Source: an uncultured Clostridium sp.
GTDB taxonomy: Bacteria > Bacillota > Clostridia > Clostridiales > Clostridiaceae
Assembly: GCF_910588715.1 (NCBI RefSeq)
Contig: NZ_CAJURG010000002.1
Span: 62,001 to 126,000 of the forward strand
Direction: 5' to 3'
Length of the DNA: 64,000 nt
This document shows, piece by piece, positions 1-6,854 of this stretch. Position 1 is the first letter of the stretch; every line of letters starts with the position of its first letter. A program made the position numbers and the translations under genes. Below the pieces are notes generated by a model. That model was not told where the DNA came from. It did not search any database and saw only the letters and a program-made list of their open reading frames with translations.

Positions 1-1
1 C

Positions 2-574
2 TCTTATAAAGCTTTAGTTAATGCTAATTTAAATAATATAACTGATACAAAGTATCCAGATTTTCCATTAGAAGAGGTCTTTTCTAAGCTTTATAAAAAT
101 AAAAATGTAATCCCTTCTAAGGAACTAATAATAGATACGGCTCACTTTTTTAGAACATCATCTATAAAATATATAAAATTATATGATAACGTAATTGACT
201 TACTAAAATTATTAAAGAAAAAAGGTAAAAAAATATATCTTTTATCAAATGCACAAAGAGTATTTACACTTTATGAAATGAAATTGCTTGGAATTGAAGA
301 ATATTTTGATGATATTTTATTTTCTGCTGACTATAAAGTATGTAAGCCAGATAAGAAATTTTATAATATATTAATTAATAAACATAATTTAGATATGAAA
401 AATACTATTATGATTGGAAATGACTATATATGTGACATAGAAGGAGCTTCAAATGCTAGATTAGATTCTTTATATATTCATTCTAATCTTTCACCAGATA
501 TAAATGGAAAATTAAAAAGTAAATATTCTATTATGAAAATGGATATACCTAAGGTTATGGAACTTATTGTATAA
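2..574 (+). CDS. HAD-superfamily hydrolase, 5'-truncated by window edge
   Basis: The reading frame is open from the first bases of the window, so the N-terminus, including the DxD nucleophile motif, lies outside it. The visible 190 residues hold HAD motif II (LLSNAQ), a motif III lysine region (VCKPDKKFY) and a motif IV acidic pair (MIGNDYICDIEGA), in the order and spacing of HAD phosphatases of the FMN phosphatase/dehalogenase type. An internal ATG at 278 is not the start, because conserved HAD sequence continues upstream of it. The substrate cannot be inferred. The gene ends convergently with cvfB, with a hairpin between them. Confidence 0.8.
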   Translation, partial: SYKALVNANLNNITDTKYPDFPLEEVFSKLYKNKNVIPSKELIIDTAHFFRTSSIKYIKLYDNVIDLLKLLKKKGKKIYLLSNAQRVFTLYEMKLLGIEEYFDDILFSADYKVCKPDKKFYNILINKHNLDMKNTIMIGNDYICDIEGASNARLDSLYIHSNLSPDINGKLKSKYSIMKMDIPKVMELIV

Positions 575-733
575 ATTGTTTATTATAATATAGAAATTAA
601 ATTTTACTTTAAATAATATTTTCTATAAAAATAATAAATTATATAAAAAACTTATATAAAATTTATCAAAAAAAGCTAATAACAACATTTTTGATTTAAA
701 GACATCTGTATCTCTACAATTTTATAAAATAAA

Positions 734-782
734 AGGAGTTGTTATAATATTAAATTAACAATTTTAATATTATACAACTCCT
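734..782. terminator. Bidirectional terminator hairpin
   Basis: An almost perfect inverted repeat (left arm AGGAGTTGT then TATAATATTAAA, one extra T on the left) with a short loop lies between two convergent genes, with T-rich sequence on both sides. Its stem resembles five other intergenic hairpins in this window (near 4771, 13074, 20090, 28056 and 41443). Confidence 0.75.
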
Positions 783-813
783 ATTATTATTTTAAAATAT
801 TATTCTATAATAA

Positions 814-1653
814 TTATATAAGTCTACTTCCCTCTTTATCTTGAACAAGTTTTCCTGCTTTCATAAGACCACCTAAAGCCATCTTAAAGTAATTTTTACT
901 TGTTCCAAAAGTAGCTTTTATATCTTCTGGATTAGATTTATCATTAAATTCCATAAATCCACCGTTTTTTCTCATATAAGTTACAATTTTTTCTTGAAGC
1001 TCATCTCTTTCATTTAATCTGGTTTTTCTTGGAGTTAATCCTATTACCCCATCTTCATAGATTCTCTTAACTCTTAATTGCATTTCATATCCTGGATGAA
1101 CTTCATTATAATACTCATTAGGTAATACTAATCCCCTATATTTAGCATCAATTGCAACATTTAAAGTTCCTGAAGGAGTTTTTGAAAATACCATTGCAGT
1201 AACTTCATCTCCAACTTTAAATCTTCCTTCTTCAGCAACATCTATATATGCTTCAACTTCTGTTGTAGCTGCAAGTCTGCCAGTTTTATCTACGTATATG
1301 TAAAATAAATATTTTTTCCCTGTATGTAATTTATATCTTTGTTCTTTTAATGGTACAAATATATCTCTATCTAATCCAAAATCAACAAATGCACCAAATT
1401 CTCCTTGTTGCACAACCTTTAAATATGCAACATCTCCAACTACAGCTAAAGGCTTTTTAAAAGTAGCTATTGGTCTATCTTTTGAATCTCTATATATAAA
1501 TACTTCAATTTCTTTTCCAACTTCTACTCCCATACCCTCTGCTAAAGATTTAGGAAGTAAAACATCCTCTTTACTTTGTTTATCAACTAGATAAAATCCA
1601 AAATCCTTTTCTCTATCTACTGTTAAAATATTATATTCTCCTATTCTTAACAT
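814..1653 (-). CDS. cvfB: S1-like RNA-binding protein CvfB/YitL
   Basis: The 279-residue length and organisation match CvfB: tandem S1/OB-fold RNA-binding segments (about residues 1-65, 68-135 and 145-215) and a C-terminal winged-helix segment ending in LGGLMKAGKL. The QQGEFGAFVDFGLDRDIFVP stretch is a typical S1 motif. CvfB-family proteins are cytoplasmic RNA-binding regulators that affect virulence and metabolism genes in staphylococci; the role in clostridia is inferred only from family membership. The ATG at 1653 follows a GGAGG site, and the gene lies 8 bp downstream of the gamma-carbonic anhydrase gene, so the two are probably co-transcribed. Confidence 0.9.
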   Translation of the reverse strand: MLRIGEYNILTVDREKDFGFYLVDKQSKEDVLLPKSLAEGMGVEVGKEIEVFIYRDSKDRPIATFKKPLAVVGDVAYLKVVQQGEFGAFVDFGLDRDIFVPLKEQRYKLHTGKKYLFYIYVDKTGRLAATTEVEAYIDVAEEGRFKVGDEVTAMVFSKTPSGTLNVAIDAKYRGLVLPNEYYNEVHPGYEMQLRVKRIYEDGVIGLTPRKTRLNERDELQEKIVTYMRKNGGFMEFNDKSNPEDIKATFGTSKNYFKMALGGLMKAGKLVQDKEGSRLI

Positions 1654-1661
1654 ATATCCTC

Positions 1662-2165
1662 CTATTTTTTATATCTTTTACTTAAGTTTACGTAATTATC
1701 TGCTGAACTTTTAATACCTTTTATTTCATCATCAGTTAATTCTCTAACTATCTTAGCAGGATTTCCTAAAATTAGTACTCCATCTTTGAAACTTTTTCCT
1801 TGAGTTACTAAACTTCCTGCTCCTATAATTGTATTTTTACCTATTTGGGCATTATTTAATATTATTGAACCCATTCCAACTAAAACATTATCTGAAATAG
1901 TACATCCATGGATTATAGCTCCATGACCTATAGTTACATCTTTTCCAATTATACATGGAGAATTAACATCAACATGTACTACAGAGTTTTCTTGAATATT
2001 AGTGTTAGCACCAATGACTATTTTGTTCATATCACCTCTAAGTCTAGTACCAAACCATATATTTGCATTTTCATCAATTTCAACGTTTCCTATTATATCA
2101 ACACTTTCTGAAATGTATGTATTTTTATTTATTTTAGGATTAATTCCTTCAAAATCCATAATCAT
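1662..2165 (-). CDS. Gamma-carbonic anhydrase family protein (left-handed beta-helix)
   Basis: This 167-residue protein consists of hexapeptide repeats ([LIV]GxxxxI pattern from about residue 25 to 135) that form a left-handed beta-helix. The histidines expected to bind metal are present in the VVHVDV, IGHGAIIHGC context, as in the YrdA/PaaY/gamma-CA group. Members are trimeric and bind Zn or Fe; carbonic anhydrase activity varies and is not shown by sequence alone. The start at 2165 is favoured over the ATG two codons later because of its spacing from AGGAG. It is the first gene of a likely two-gene unit with cvfB. Confidence 0.85.
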   Translation of the reverse strand: MIMDFEGINPKINKNTYISESVDIIGNVEIDENANIWFGTRLRGDMNKIVIGANTNIQENSVVHVDVNSPCIIGKDVTIGHGAIIHGCTISDNVLVGMGSIILNNAQIGKNTIIGAGSLVTQGKSFKDGVLILGNPAKIVRELTDDEIKGIKSSADNYVNLSKRYKK

Positions 2166-2296
2166 ATTTTAAGCTCTCCTACAGTTCTATTTCTAACTAA
2201 AGTTCACTTTATTTTATCACCCTTTATAATTATTGTCATTATTTTAATATCTTTAATACTATATATTAATAATTAATAATTTTAAGAGGCGAATTT

Positions 2297-3325
2297 GTGA
2301 GTAAGAGTAAGCATAAAACTAAGGTAATCTTTGATCAAAGCAAATTAAGATATTATTATGGTATTCCCCATTGTCACTCTAGTTATTCAACTGGTAAGGG
2401 AACTCCCTTAGACTTATATGAATTTGCTATAAAATGCGGATTAGATTTTTTATTTGTAACTGATCACAACGATTTTCTTCCTAATAAAACTATAGCTAAA
2501 GATAGAACTTTAACAAAATGGGATGCAACAAATTATTTTGCAAGCAAAATAAAGAGAAACGAAGATGATTTTTTACCTATAGTTGGTTTTGAATGTAGAA
2601 CAGCTCCCTTTGGTGATTTTAACATAATAAACCCTAATAACTTTTTTACTGGTGTTATAAGAGATTTAAGATTATTGACTTTATGGATGCTTAATAACAA
2701 TCAAGCCTTTGTAATAATTAATCATCCTCATAAAGAAATTGAAAAAATTCAATATAATGAAATATTTAATAAATTTATTACTTCTATCGAAGTTTACAAT
2801 GGTAATCCTGCAAGTAAATATACTAAACATGAAAAATACTATTATCAATTATTAGATAGAGGTTGGAAACTCGGAGCTGTTAATGGACAGGATAATCATA
2901 GAATTAATTTTGACCAATCTGATAACTTAACTGCTTATATTGCAAGTGATTTTTCTAAAAACTCTTTAATTGATGCTTTTAGAAGCCATAGAACTTATTC
3001 AACTGAATCAAGATTTTTAAAATTACATTTTACAATTGATGAAACATTTATGGGTGATACACTATCTATTTATTCTCCTAAAATAAAATTTTCAATTTTT
3101 ACTGAAGACATTAGATATAAAATAAAAGAAATCCAAATAATATCAAATGGTGGTGTTATAGTAAAAAAAATTGAAGATATTAATTTAAATAGCATTAAGT
3201 ATATATATGAACATCAAAGTCTAGAATCAGAAACTTGGTACGTTATTAGAGTGCTTCAAGATGAAAATAAAATAGCAGTAAGTTCTCCAATATTTATTAT
3301 TCATTTAAATAATGAATATAGTTAA
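2297..3325 (+). CDS. PHP-domain metal-dependent hydrolase-like protein
   Basis: This 342-residue protein opens with a PHP domain: HCHSSYS at about residues 25-31 supplies the first HxH metal site, FVTDHNDF follows at about 53-60, and later His/Asp residues sit in IINHPHKEIE and NGQDNHR. PHP proteins bind two or three metals and hydrolyse phosphoesters. The last ~85 residues look like a beta-sandwich of the kind seen in PHP proteins acting on sugar or nucleotide phosphates. The start is GTG behind AAGAGGCG. It stands alone, divergent from the carbonic anhydrase gene. The substrate is unknown. Confidence 0.8.
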   Translation: MSKSKHKTKVIFDQSKLRYYYGIPHCHSSYSTGKGTPLDLYEFAIKCGLDFLFVTDHNDFLPNKTIAKDRTLTKWDATNYFASKIKRNEDDFLPIVGFECRTAPFGDFNIINPNNFFTGVIRDLRLLTLWMLNNNQAFVIINHPHKEIEKIQYNEIFNKFITSIEVYNGNPASKYTKHEKYYYQLLDRGWKLGAVNGQDNHRINFDQSDNLTAYIASDFSKNSLIDAFRSHRTYSTESRFLKLHFTIDETFMGDTLSIYSPKIKFSIFTEDIRYKIKEIQIISNGGVIVKKIEDINLNSIKYIYEHQSLESETWYVIRVLQDENKIAVSSPIFIIHLNNEYS

Positions 3326-3331
3326 AAATTC

Positions 3332-3368
3332 TTCACTTTAAAGTTACATAGCAAAAACTTTAAGTGAA
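3332..3368 (+). terminator. Probable terminator hairpin of the PHP gene
   Basis: TTCACTTTAAAGTT pairs with AACTTTAAGTGAA (one bulged T) directly after the stop codon. There is no strong T-run on the + strand, so terminator strength is uncertain. Confidence 0.45.
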
Positions 3369-3399
3369 AAAATTTGTGTTACTAAAAAGAAAAATCCCC

Positions 3400-3456
3400 T
3401 AATTTTAAAGTTCCCTTTATAGAAAATTATTTCTATAAAGGGAAAACTTAAAATTA
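3400..3456. terminator. Bidirectional terminator, nested hairpin
   Basis: A perfect 13-bp stem (3413-3425 with 3430-3442, loop ATTA) is enclosed by an outer pairing TAATTTTAA/TTAAAATTA. It lies between convergent genes and abuts the stop codon of the downstream minus-strand gene. Confidence 0.8.
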
Positions 3457-3462
3457 AAGATT

Positions 3463-3816
3463 TTATTTTTTATTATTTTTTGCATTGTTTAAATGCTTTA
3501 CTCTATTTGGCTTAGCCTTAGGTCTAATTTCAATTTTCTTTTCTTTCTTTTTAGGGCCACCCGTTGTTTGAATGTTCATAAACCATATAAAGAATGTTAA
3601 AGTTATTATTGTTAGTAAAAACGATACCCAAAAAATATTTTTTCCTAAAATAACTGGCATAAACATTTGTAAAATAAGTGTTGCTATAGATATACCAAGT
3701 GGTATGTACTTGTTTATTCTAACTTTTGAAAATATAAACTTATTTCCTAAAAACATTATTCCAAATATAATTACTAATAAAACAACAAAATAAAGTAATG
3801 TTGATAAAATAGCCAT
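3463..3816 (-). CDS. Small membrane protein of unknown function
   Basis: This 117-residue protein has three predicted hydrophobic segments (about residues 3-24, 36-57 and 60-82), followed by a strongly basic, lysine-rich cytoplasmic tail of about 30 residues that starts after GGPKKKEKK. No catalytic motif was recognised. The basic tail suggests a positive-inside C-terminus and possible contact with nucleic acid or anionic lipid, which is inference only. It stands alone between a convergent PHP gene and a divergent Lrp-type regulator. Confidence 0.7.
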   Translation of the reverse strand: MAILSTLLYFVVLLVIIFGIMFLGNKFIFSKVRINKYIPLGISIATLILQMFMPVILGKNIFWVSFLLTIITLTFFIWFMNIQTTGGPKKKEKKIEIRPKAKPNRVKHLNNAKNNKK

Positions 3817-4021
3817 TAATCTCTCTCCCTTCCTACATATTTCTACTATATATATTACTGTCTATTTTACATATTTTCAACCTAATTTACCTTCCATATA
3901 TTTATAATTTATTAATTATTTGATTATTTTTTGCTATAGTTTTTATTTTATACTTCATTTTTTATATAAAATTTGATAAAATGTATAAAAGATATTATAA
4001 GTTTATTAAAGGGGTGTTATT

Positions 4022-4489
4022 ATGGGTTTAAACCAAGCCTATCAACTTGATGAATTAGATCTTCAAATTTTAGATATATTAATTAAAGACTGTAGAACTC
4101 CATATTTAGAAATTGCAAGACTTTGCCATGTTAGTGGTGGTACAATCCATGTTCGTATGAAAAAAATGGAGGAACTTGGAATGATTAAAGGAACAAAAAT
4201 TCTTTTAAACCTTCCAAAGCTAGGATATGATGTTTGCTGTTTTGTAGGTATCTATGTTGATAAGACATCATCATTTTCAGTAGTTTTTGATGAAATGGCA
4301 AAAATCAAAGAAGTTGTTGAACTGCATTTAACTACTGGTGATTATTCTGTACTTGCTAAAGTAATTTGCAAAAATATAAGTGATCTTCAAGATATATTAT
4401 TAAACAAAATAAATGTTATATCTGGAATTCAAAGAACTGATACTATTATATCTTTAAATCAACCTATAGATAGAAATATTTCTATTTAA
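4022..4489 (+). CDS. Lrp/AsnC-family transcriptional regulator
   Basis: The 155-residue protein has the classic Lrp layout. An N-terminal winged helix-turn-helix (about residues 8-60: LDLQILDILIKDCR, then GGTIHVRMKKMEELGMI) precedes a RAM/AsnC ligand-binding domain (about 65-145, with LTTGDYSVLAKV). Such proteins act as dimers or octamers that bind DNA in response to amino acids. No divergently oriented target is adjacent; the next gene downstream is a DUF378 membrane protein. ATG follows AAAGGGGTG. The effector and targets are unknown. Confidence 0.9.
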   Translation: MGLNQAYQLDELDLQILDILIKDCRTPYLEIARLCHVSGGTIHVRMKKMEELGMIKGTKILLNLPKLGYDVCCFVGIYVDKTSSFSVVFDEMAKIKEVVELHLTTGDYSVLAKVICKNISDLQDILLNKINVISGIQRTDTIISLNQPIDRNISI

Positions 4490-4517
4490 TAAAATCTAAT
4501 GATACGAATATAAATTT

Positions 4518-4558
4518 CTCCTTTGGAAAAAATAACTATGTTATTAAAAATAAAGGAG
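4518..4558 (+). promoter_or_regulatory. Hairpin that pairs with the DUF378 Shine-Dalgarno site
   Basis: CTCCTTT (4518-4524) is exactly complementary to AAAGGAG (4552-4558), the ribosome binding site of the DUF378 gene. Between them, AATAAC (4531-4536) pairs with GTTATT (4540-4545) around a TAT loop. A T-rich stretch follows the outer stem, so the same structure could also end transcription from the Lrp gene. Confidence 0.55.
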
Positions 4559-4566
4559 TTATTTTT

Positions 4567-4767
4567 ATGAAAATAATTGATACAATAGTGCTTATTCTCG
4601 TTATAATAGGATCTATAAATTGGGGATTATTAGGATTTTTTCAATTTGACCTTGTAGCTGCAATTTTTGGTGATATGAGTACTTTTAGTAGAATAATTTA
4701 TTCAGTCATTGGCATTGCAGGGCTATATTCCATATCATTTTTTACAAAAGATACATTCAAAAAATAA
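4567..4767 (+). CDS. DUF378-family small membrane protein (YuzA-like)
   Basis: This 66-residue protein has two transmembrane helices: about residues 5-25, containing the family signature GSINWGLLGFF, and about 40-60. DUF378 proteins are short inner-membrane proteins of unknown function common in Firmicutes. The ribosome binding site AAAGGAG is spaced normally from ATG but can be base-paired by an upstream CTCCTTT, so translation may be structure-controlled. It may share a transcript with the upstream Lrp-type gene. Confidence 0.85.
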   Translation: MKIIDTIVLILVIIGSINWGLLGFFQFDLVAAIFGDMSTFSRIIYSVIGIAGLYSISFFTKDTFKK

Positions 4768-4770
4768 TAA

Positions 4771-4816
4771 AAAGGAGTTGTATCATATTAAAATTTAAAT
4801 ATGTATACACTCCTTT
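4771..4816. terminator. Bidirectional terminator hairpin
   Basis: Imperfect inverted repeat with outer arms AAAGGAGT and its complement, an AT-rich centre, and A/T runs on both sides. It ends the DUF378 gene and was probably also the terminator of the minus-strand P-loop gene at 6855-8597 before the insertion element separated them. Confidence 0.7.
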
Positions 4817-4879
4817 ATTATATATAATTTTTATTTATAAACTATCTAAAAACTATTTTATACTTTATTGTTTATCTTT

Positions 4880-5025
4880 TTGAACTACCTCGACCACAAG
4901 GGTACGAGGATTCTTTTAACGTAGTTTGATATTTAAGTTTCCACCTAATAGGCAACCCTTATACGTTGTGGGTGAGTCCAATTACCCTTATCCCTCATAG
5001 TATTTACTAAGTCGGGAATACATTT
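4880..5025 (-). ncRNA. Candidate omega/re-RNA region of TnpB
   Basis: In this family the guide RNA scaffold comes from the 3' end of tnpB plus the transposon right end, with the guide supplied by flanking DNA. The segment from the end of the tnpB reading frame through the right-end hairpin fits that position. A diverged copy of the same segment is conserved without any tnpB frame at 35213-35330, which suggests selection or transposition at the nucleic-acid level. The RNA itself is inferred, and its limits are approximate. Confidence 0.4.
4888..4909. repeat. Right-end hairpin of the IS element
   Basis: CCTCG-ACC-ACAAG-GGT-A-CGAGG: an 8-bp stem with a 5-nt loop and one unpaired A, matching the hairpin at 6818-6839. 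Confidence 0.8.
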
Positions 5026-6186
5026 CTCTGCTTTTCTTAATATATTTAAGCTACCATTAATGTCTGCATTTAATATTCCATATCCACTTTTGAAAAGTCC
5101 TCTCGTTATTCTTCTACTCTTATTGTAATATTTCTTTGTTATTGGTTCTAAGTCTATAGCACTACATCCACTTGTATAAGATTCTTCTTGCAGTTTTATT
5201 TCTATTCCTTGCAATTTAGCTTTATACGTTATTAACTCAACTAGTCGTTGTGTCGGTATCTGAACAAAGGATTTATTATAATTCATATCTTGTTTAATAT
5301 CTTTTAACTTTCCTATAACTATTTTACCTACATTATTTTCAATAGCCTTATCAATTACACTCTTGCTAGTTTTATGTAAATAATCATTGATATAATTACT
5401 TCTATATTTTCTAAGTCTATTTATTTCTTTTGTGTTTTTGAATTTATCTGAACCATATTTCTTCATTTCAATACTTTGTAAATAAGCTATTCTCTTATTG
5501 ACATAAGAGTTAACAGATTTTAATGCTCTACCACAATAGATATATTGATTAACACCATCTTTGAAAGTTATAGTAGCTAAATTATCTAAACCAATATCAA
5601 TGCTCATGATATTATTAGATATATTTTCAATTTCATCTTTATTATAGATAATAATTAAATACCAGCATTTTTGAACCTTATCATAATTAAACCTTGCTTG
5701 TTGTATTCTATTCCAATTTATAAGGCTTTGAAGTTTATTTGAAACTTCAAAATTAAGACTTTCTACCTCAAATAGTTTTTGAATAGATTTTGATAATGAT
5801 AGCTTTAAAATATTATTTTGAAATCTTATAGCTAAGTTAGTAAATATAATTTCATTTTTATTTCTTTCAGCATTTTTAAATTTGGGAGGCTTAGGAAGTC
5901 CTTTATATTTGTTTGGATTAACTCCAAAATCTTTAATACTTGCAAAATAACTTTTCCAATTCTGTTCTAATACTTTAAACATTTGTTGTCTAGTATGACT
6001 ATGCAGAAAATCACAATGCCAATTATTCTTGTATAACTTTTCAATTTCATAATAATTTTTAAAACCATTCTCTCTCAAGTCGTAGCTGATTATATTATAA
6101 AGTTTAGTTGTATGGTAACTTAATTCCTCTATTATATCTAATTGTTTTAAATTAAAATTAGGTTTGAATTTAAAACTTAATTTCAT
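4945..6186 (-). CDS. tnpB: TnpB, RNA-guided nuclease-family protein
   Basis: This 413-residue protein has a TnpB layout: N-terminal helix-turn-helix/WED-like part, then a RuvC fold. The first RuvC aspartate is D197 (MSIDIGLDNLA) and the third is D375 (LNADINGSLNI). The usual RuvC-II glutamate is replaced by glycine (G292 in KIVIGKLKD), although two glutamates lie nearby in LQEESYTSGC (334-335). Only one cysteine (C341) remains of the zinc ribbon. Related TnpBs with a shifted glutamate exist to my knowledge, so it may still cut; a nuclease-dead binder is the alternative. The ATG at 6186 follows GGAGGTG; a GTG three codons earlier overlaps that site. Confidence 0.85.
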   Translation of the reverse strand: MKLSFKFKPNFNLKQLDIIEELSYHTTKLYNIISYDLRENGFKNYYEIEKLYKNNWHCDFLHSHTRQQMFKVLEQNWKSYFASIKDFGVNPNKYKGLPKPPKFKNAERNKNEIIFTNLAIRFQNNILKLSLSKSIQKLFEVESLNFEVSNKLQSLINWNRIQQARFNYDKVQKCWYLIIIYNKDEIENISNNIMSIDIGLDNLATITFKDGVNQYIYCGRALKSVNSYVNKRIAYLQSIEMKKYGSDKFKNTKEINRLRKYRSNYINDYLHKTSKSVIDKAIENNVGKIVIGKLKDIKQDMNYNKSFVQIPTQRLVELITYKAKLQGIEIKLQEESYTSGCSAIDLEPITKKYYNKSRRITRGLFKSGYGILNADINGSLNILRKAEKCIPDLVNTMRDKGNWTHPQRIRVAY

Positions 6187-6243
6187 GTTTTTCACCTCCT
6201 CGCATTGTTATATATGTATATATTATAATATGAGGTGAATTTA

Positions 6244-6396
6244 ATGGCTAGAAAAAATATTAATACAACGATAGATGAAGATTTATACAAAGAGATAAGA
6301 ATTTTGGCATTACAAAAAGGTGTTAACGCTAATGATTTAATTGAGGAGGGGATGAAATATATTCTTGAAAGAGAAGGTAAGAAAGACCAATCATAG
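6244..6396 (+). CDS. Small ribbon-helix-helix (CopG/Arc-like) protein inside the IS
   Basis: This 50-residue frame reads MARKNINTTIDEDLYKEIRI and then a helix-turn-helix tail (ALQKGVNANDLIEEG). That is a short beta-strand with alternating residues, helix A starting at DEDLYKE, and helix B at NANDLIEEG, the standard ribbon-helix-helix plan of dimeric DNA binders. ATG follows GAGGTGAA. It begins 57 bp from the divergent tnpB start and overlaps the tnpA start by 32 bp, so it is placed to repress both transposition genes. That role is inference. It is not a standard IS605 component. Confidence 0.7.
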   Translation: MARKNINTTIDEDLYKEIRILALQKGVNANDLIEEGMKYILEREGKKDQS

Positions 6397-6772
6397 TGTT
6401 TACAATATTAATTATCATATAGTGCTTTGTCCTAAATATAGACACAATATTTTCAAAGATCAACTAGAATATGAAATATCGAAAATGTTTAAAAATATAG
6501 CTTTCAATTATTGTTTTGAGATATTAGAACAAGAAATAATGCCCGACCACGTTTACTTGTTTATATCTACTTCACCTATAATCGCACCTACCGAAATAAT
6601 TAAAATTTTGAAAAGCGTTAGTGCTAATGAGTTATTTAAAGCATTTCCAAGTTTAAAGAAAAGTAAGTTTTGGGGAAGTGGTCTATGGAGCAAAGGCTAT
6701 TATGTTGGAACTGCTGGAGCCGTAAGCTCTGAAATAATTCAAATATATATACAAAATCAAAAACTTGTATAA
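6365..6772 (+). CDS. tnpA: TnpA, Y1 HUH single-strand transposase (motif altered)
   Basis: This 135-residue protein matches IS200/IS605 TnpA: YHIVLCPKYR near the N-terminus and a C-terminal helix with the nucleophilic tyrosine Y128 (QIYIQNQ), followed by Q132, a usual metal ligand. The HUH motif, normally DHVHL, reads DHVYL at residues 61-65, so the second metal-binding histidine is tyrosine (codon TAC, one transition from CAC). This probably impairs nicking. The start is a TTG inside the ribbon-helix-helix gene, with the nearest GGAGGGG about 14 bases upstream, suggesting translational coupling. Confidence 0.85.
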   Translation: MKEKVRKTNHSVYNINYHIVLCPKYRHNIFKDQLEYEISKMFKNIAFNYCFEILEQEIMPDHVYLFISTSPIIAPTEIIKILKSVSANELFKAFPSLKKSKFWGSGLWSKGYYVGTAGAVSSEIIQIYIQNQKLV

Positions 6773-6775
6773 ATT

Positions 6776-6804
6776 AAAGATATAGGTATCGAACCTATAT
6801 CTTT
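6776..6804 (+). terminator. Strong hairpin after tnpA
   Basis: AAAGATATAGGT pairs perfectly with ACCTATATCTTT over a 5-nt loop just after the tnpA stop. It probably ends tnpA transcription, or blocks read-through from outside into the element. Confidence 0.6.
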
Positions 6805-6817
6805 AAAATGCTTACAG

Positions 6818-6839
6818 CCTCGGGTACAAGACCACGAGG
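6818..6839. repeat. Left-end hairpin of the IS element
   Basis: CCTCG-GGT-ACAAG-ACC-A-CGAGG, same stem, loop and bulge as the right-end hairpin. It is itself enclosed by AATGC (6807-6811) and GCATT (6846-6850), which are complementary. Confidence 0.8.
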
Positions 6840-6854
6840 TTTTACGCATTATTT

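Larger units (their letters stand above)
4880..6850. mobile_element. IS200/IS605-type insertion sequence (tnpB, RHH gene, tnpA)
   Basis: The element holds divergent tnpB (minus) and tnpA (plus) genes with a small ribbon-helix-helix gene between them. Both ends carry a subterminal hairpin of identical plan on the same strand: stem CCTCG/CGAGG plus a 3-bp ACC/GGT pairing, loop ACAAG, and one unpaired A (T on the minus strand). This is the expected mark of TnpA recognition in this family, which lacks inverted terminal repeats and moves as single strands. On the minus strand the right end reads ...GTTCAA just beyond its hairpin, resembling TCAA-type cleavage sites. The left tip lies within ~10 bp of the stop codon of the 6855-8597 gene. 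Exact ends are inferred. Confidence 0.85.

Noticed and set aside
1908..2111. 67-codon plus-strand frame
   Set aside because: It is antisense to the hexapeptide repeats of the gamma-carbonic anhydrase gene and lacks a ribosome binding site.
6365..6772. TnpA as a pseudogene fragment
   Set aside because: Length, N-terminal motif and catalytic tyrosine are complete; only one HUH histidine is changed, so it is listed as a gene with an altered motif.
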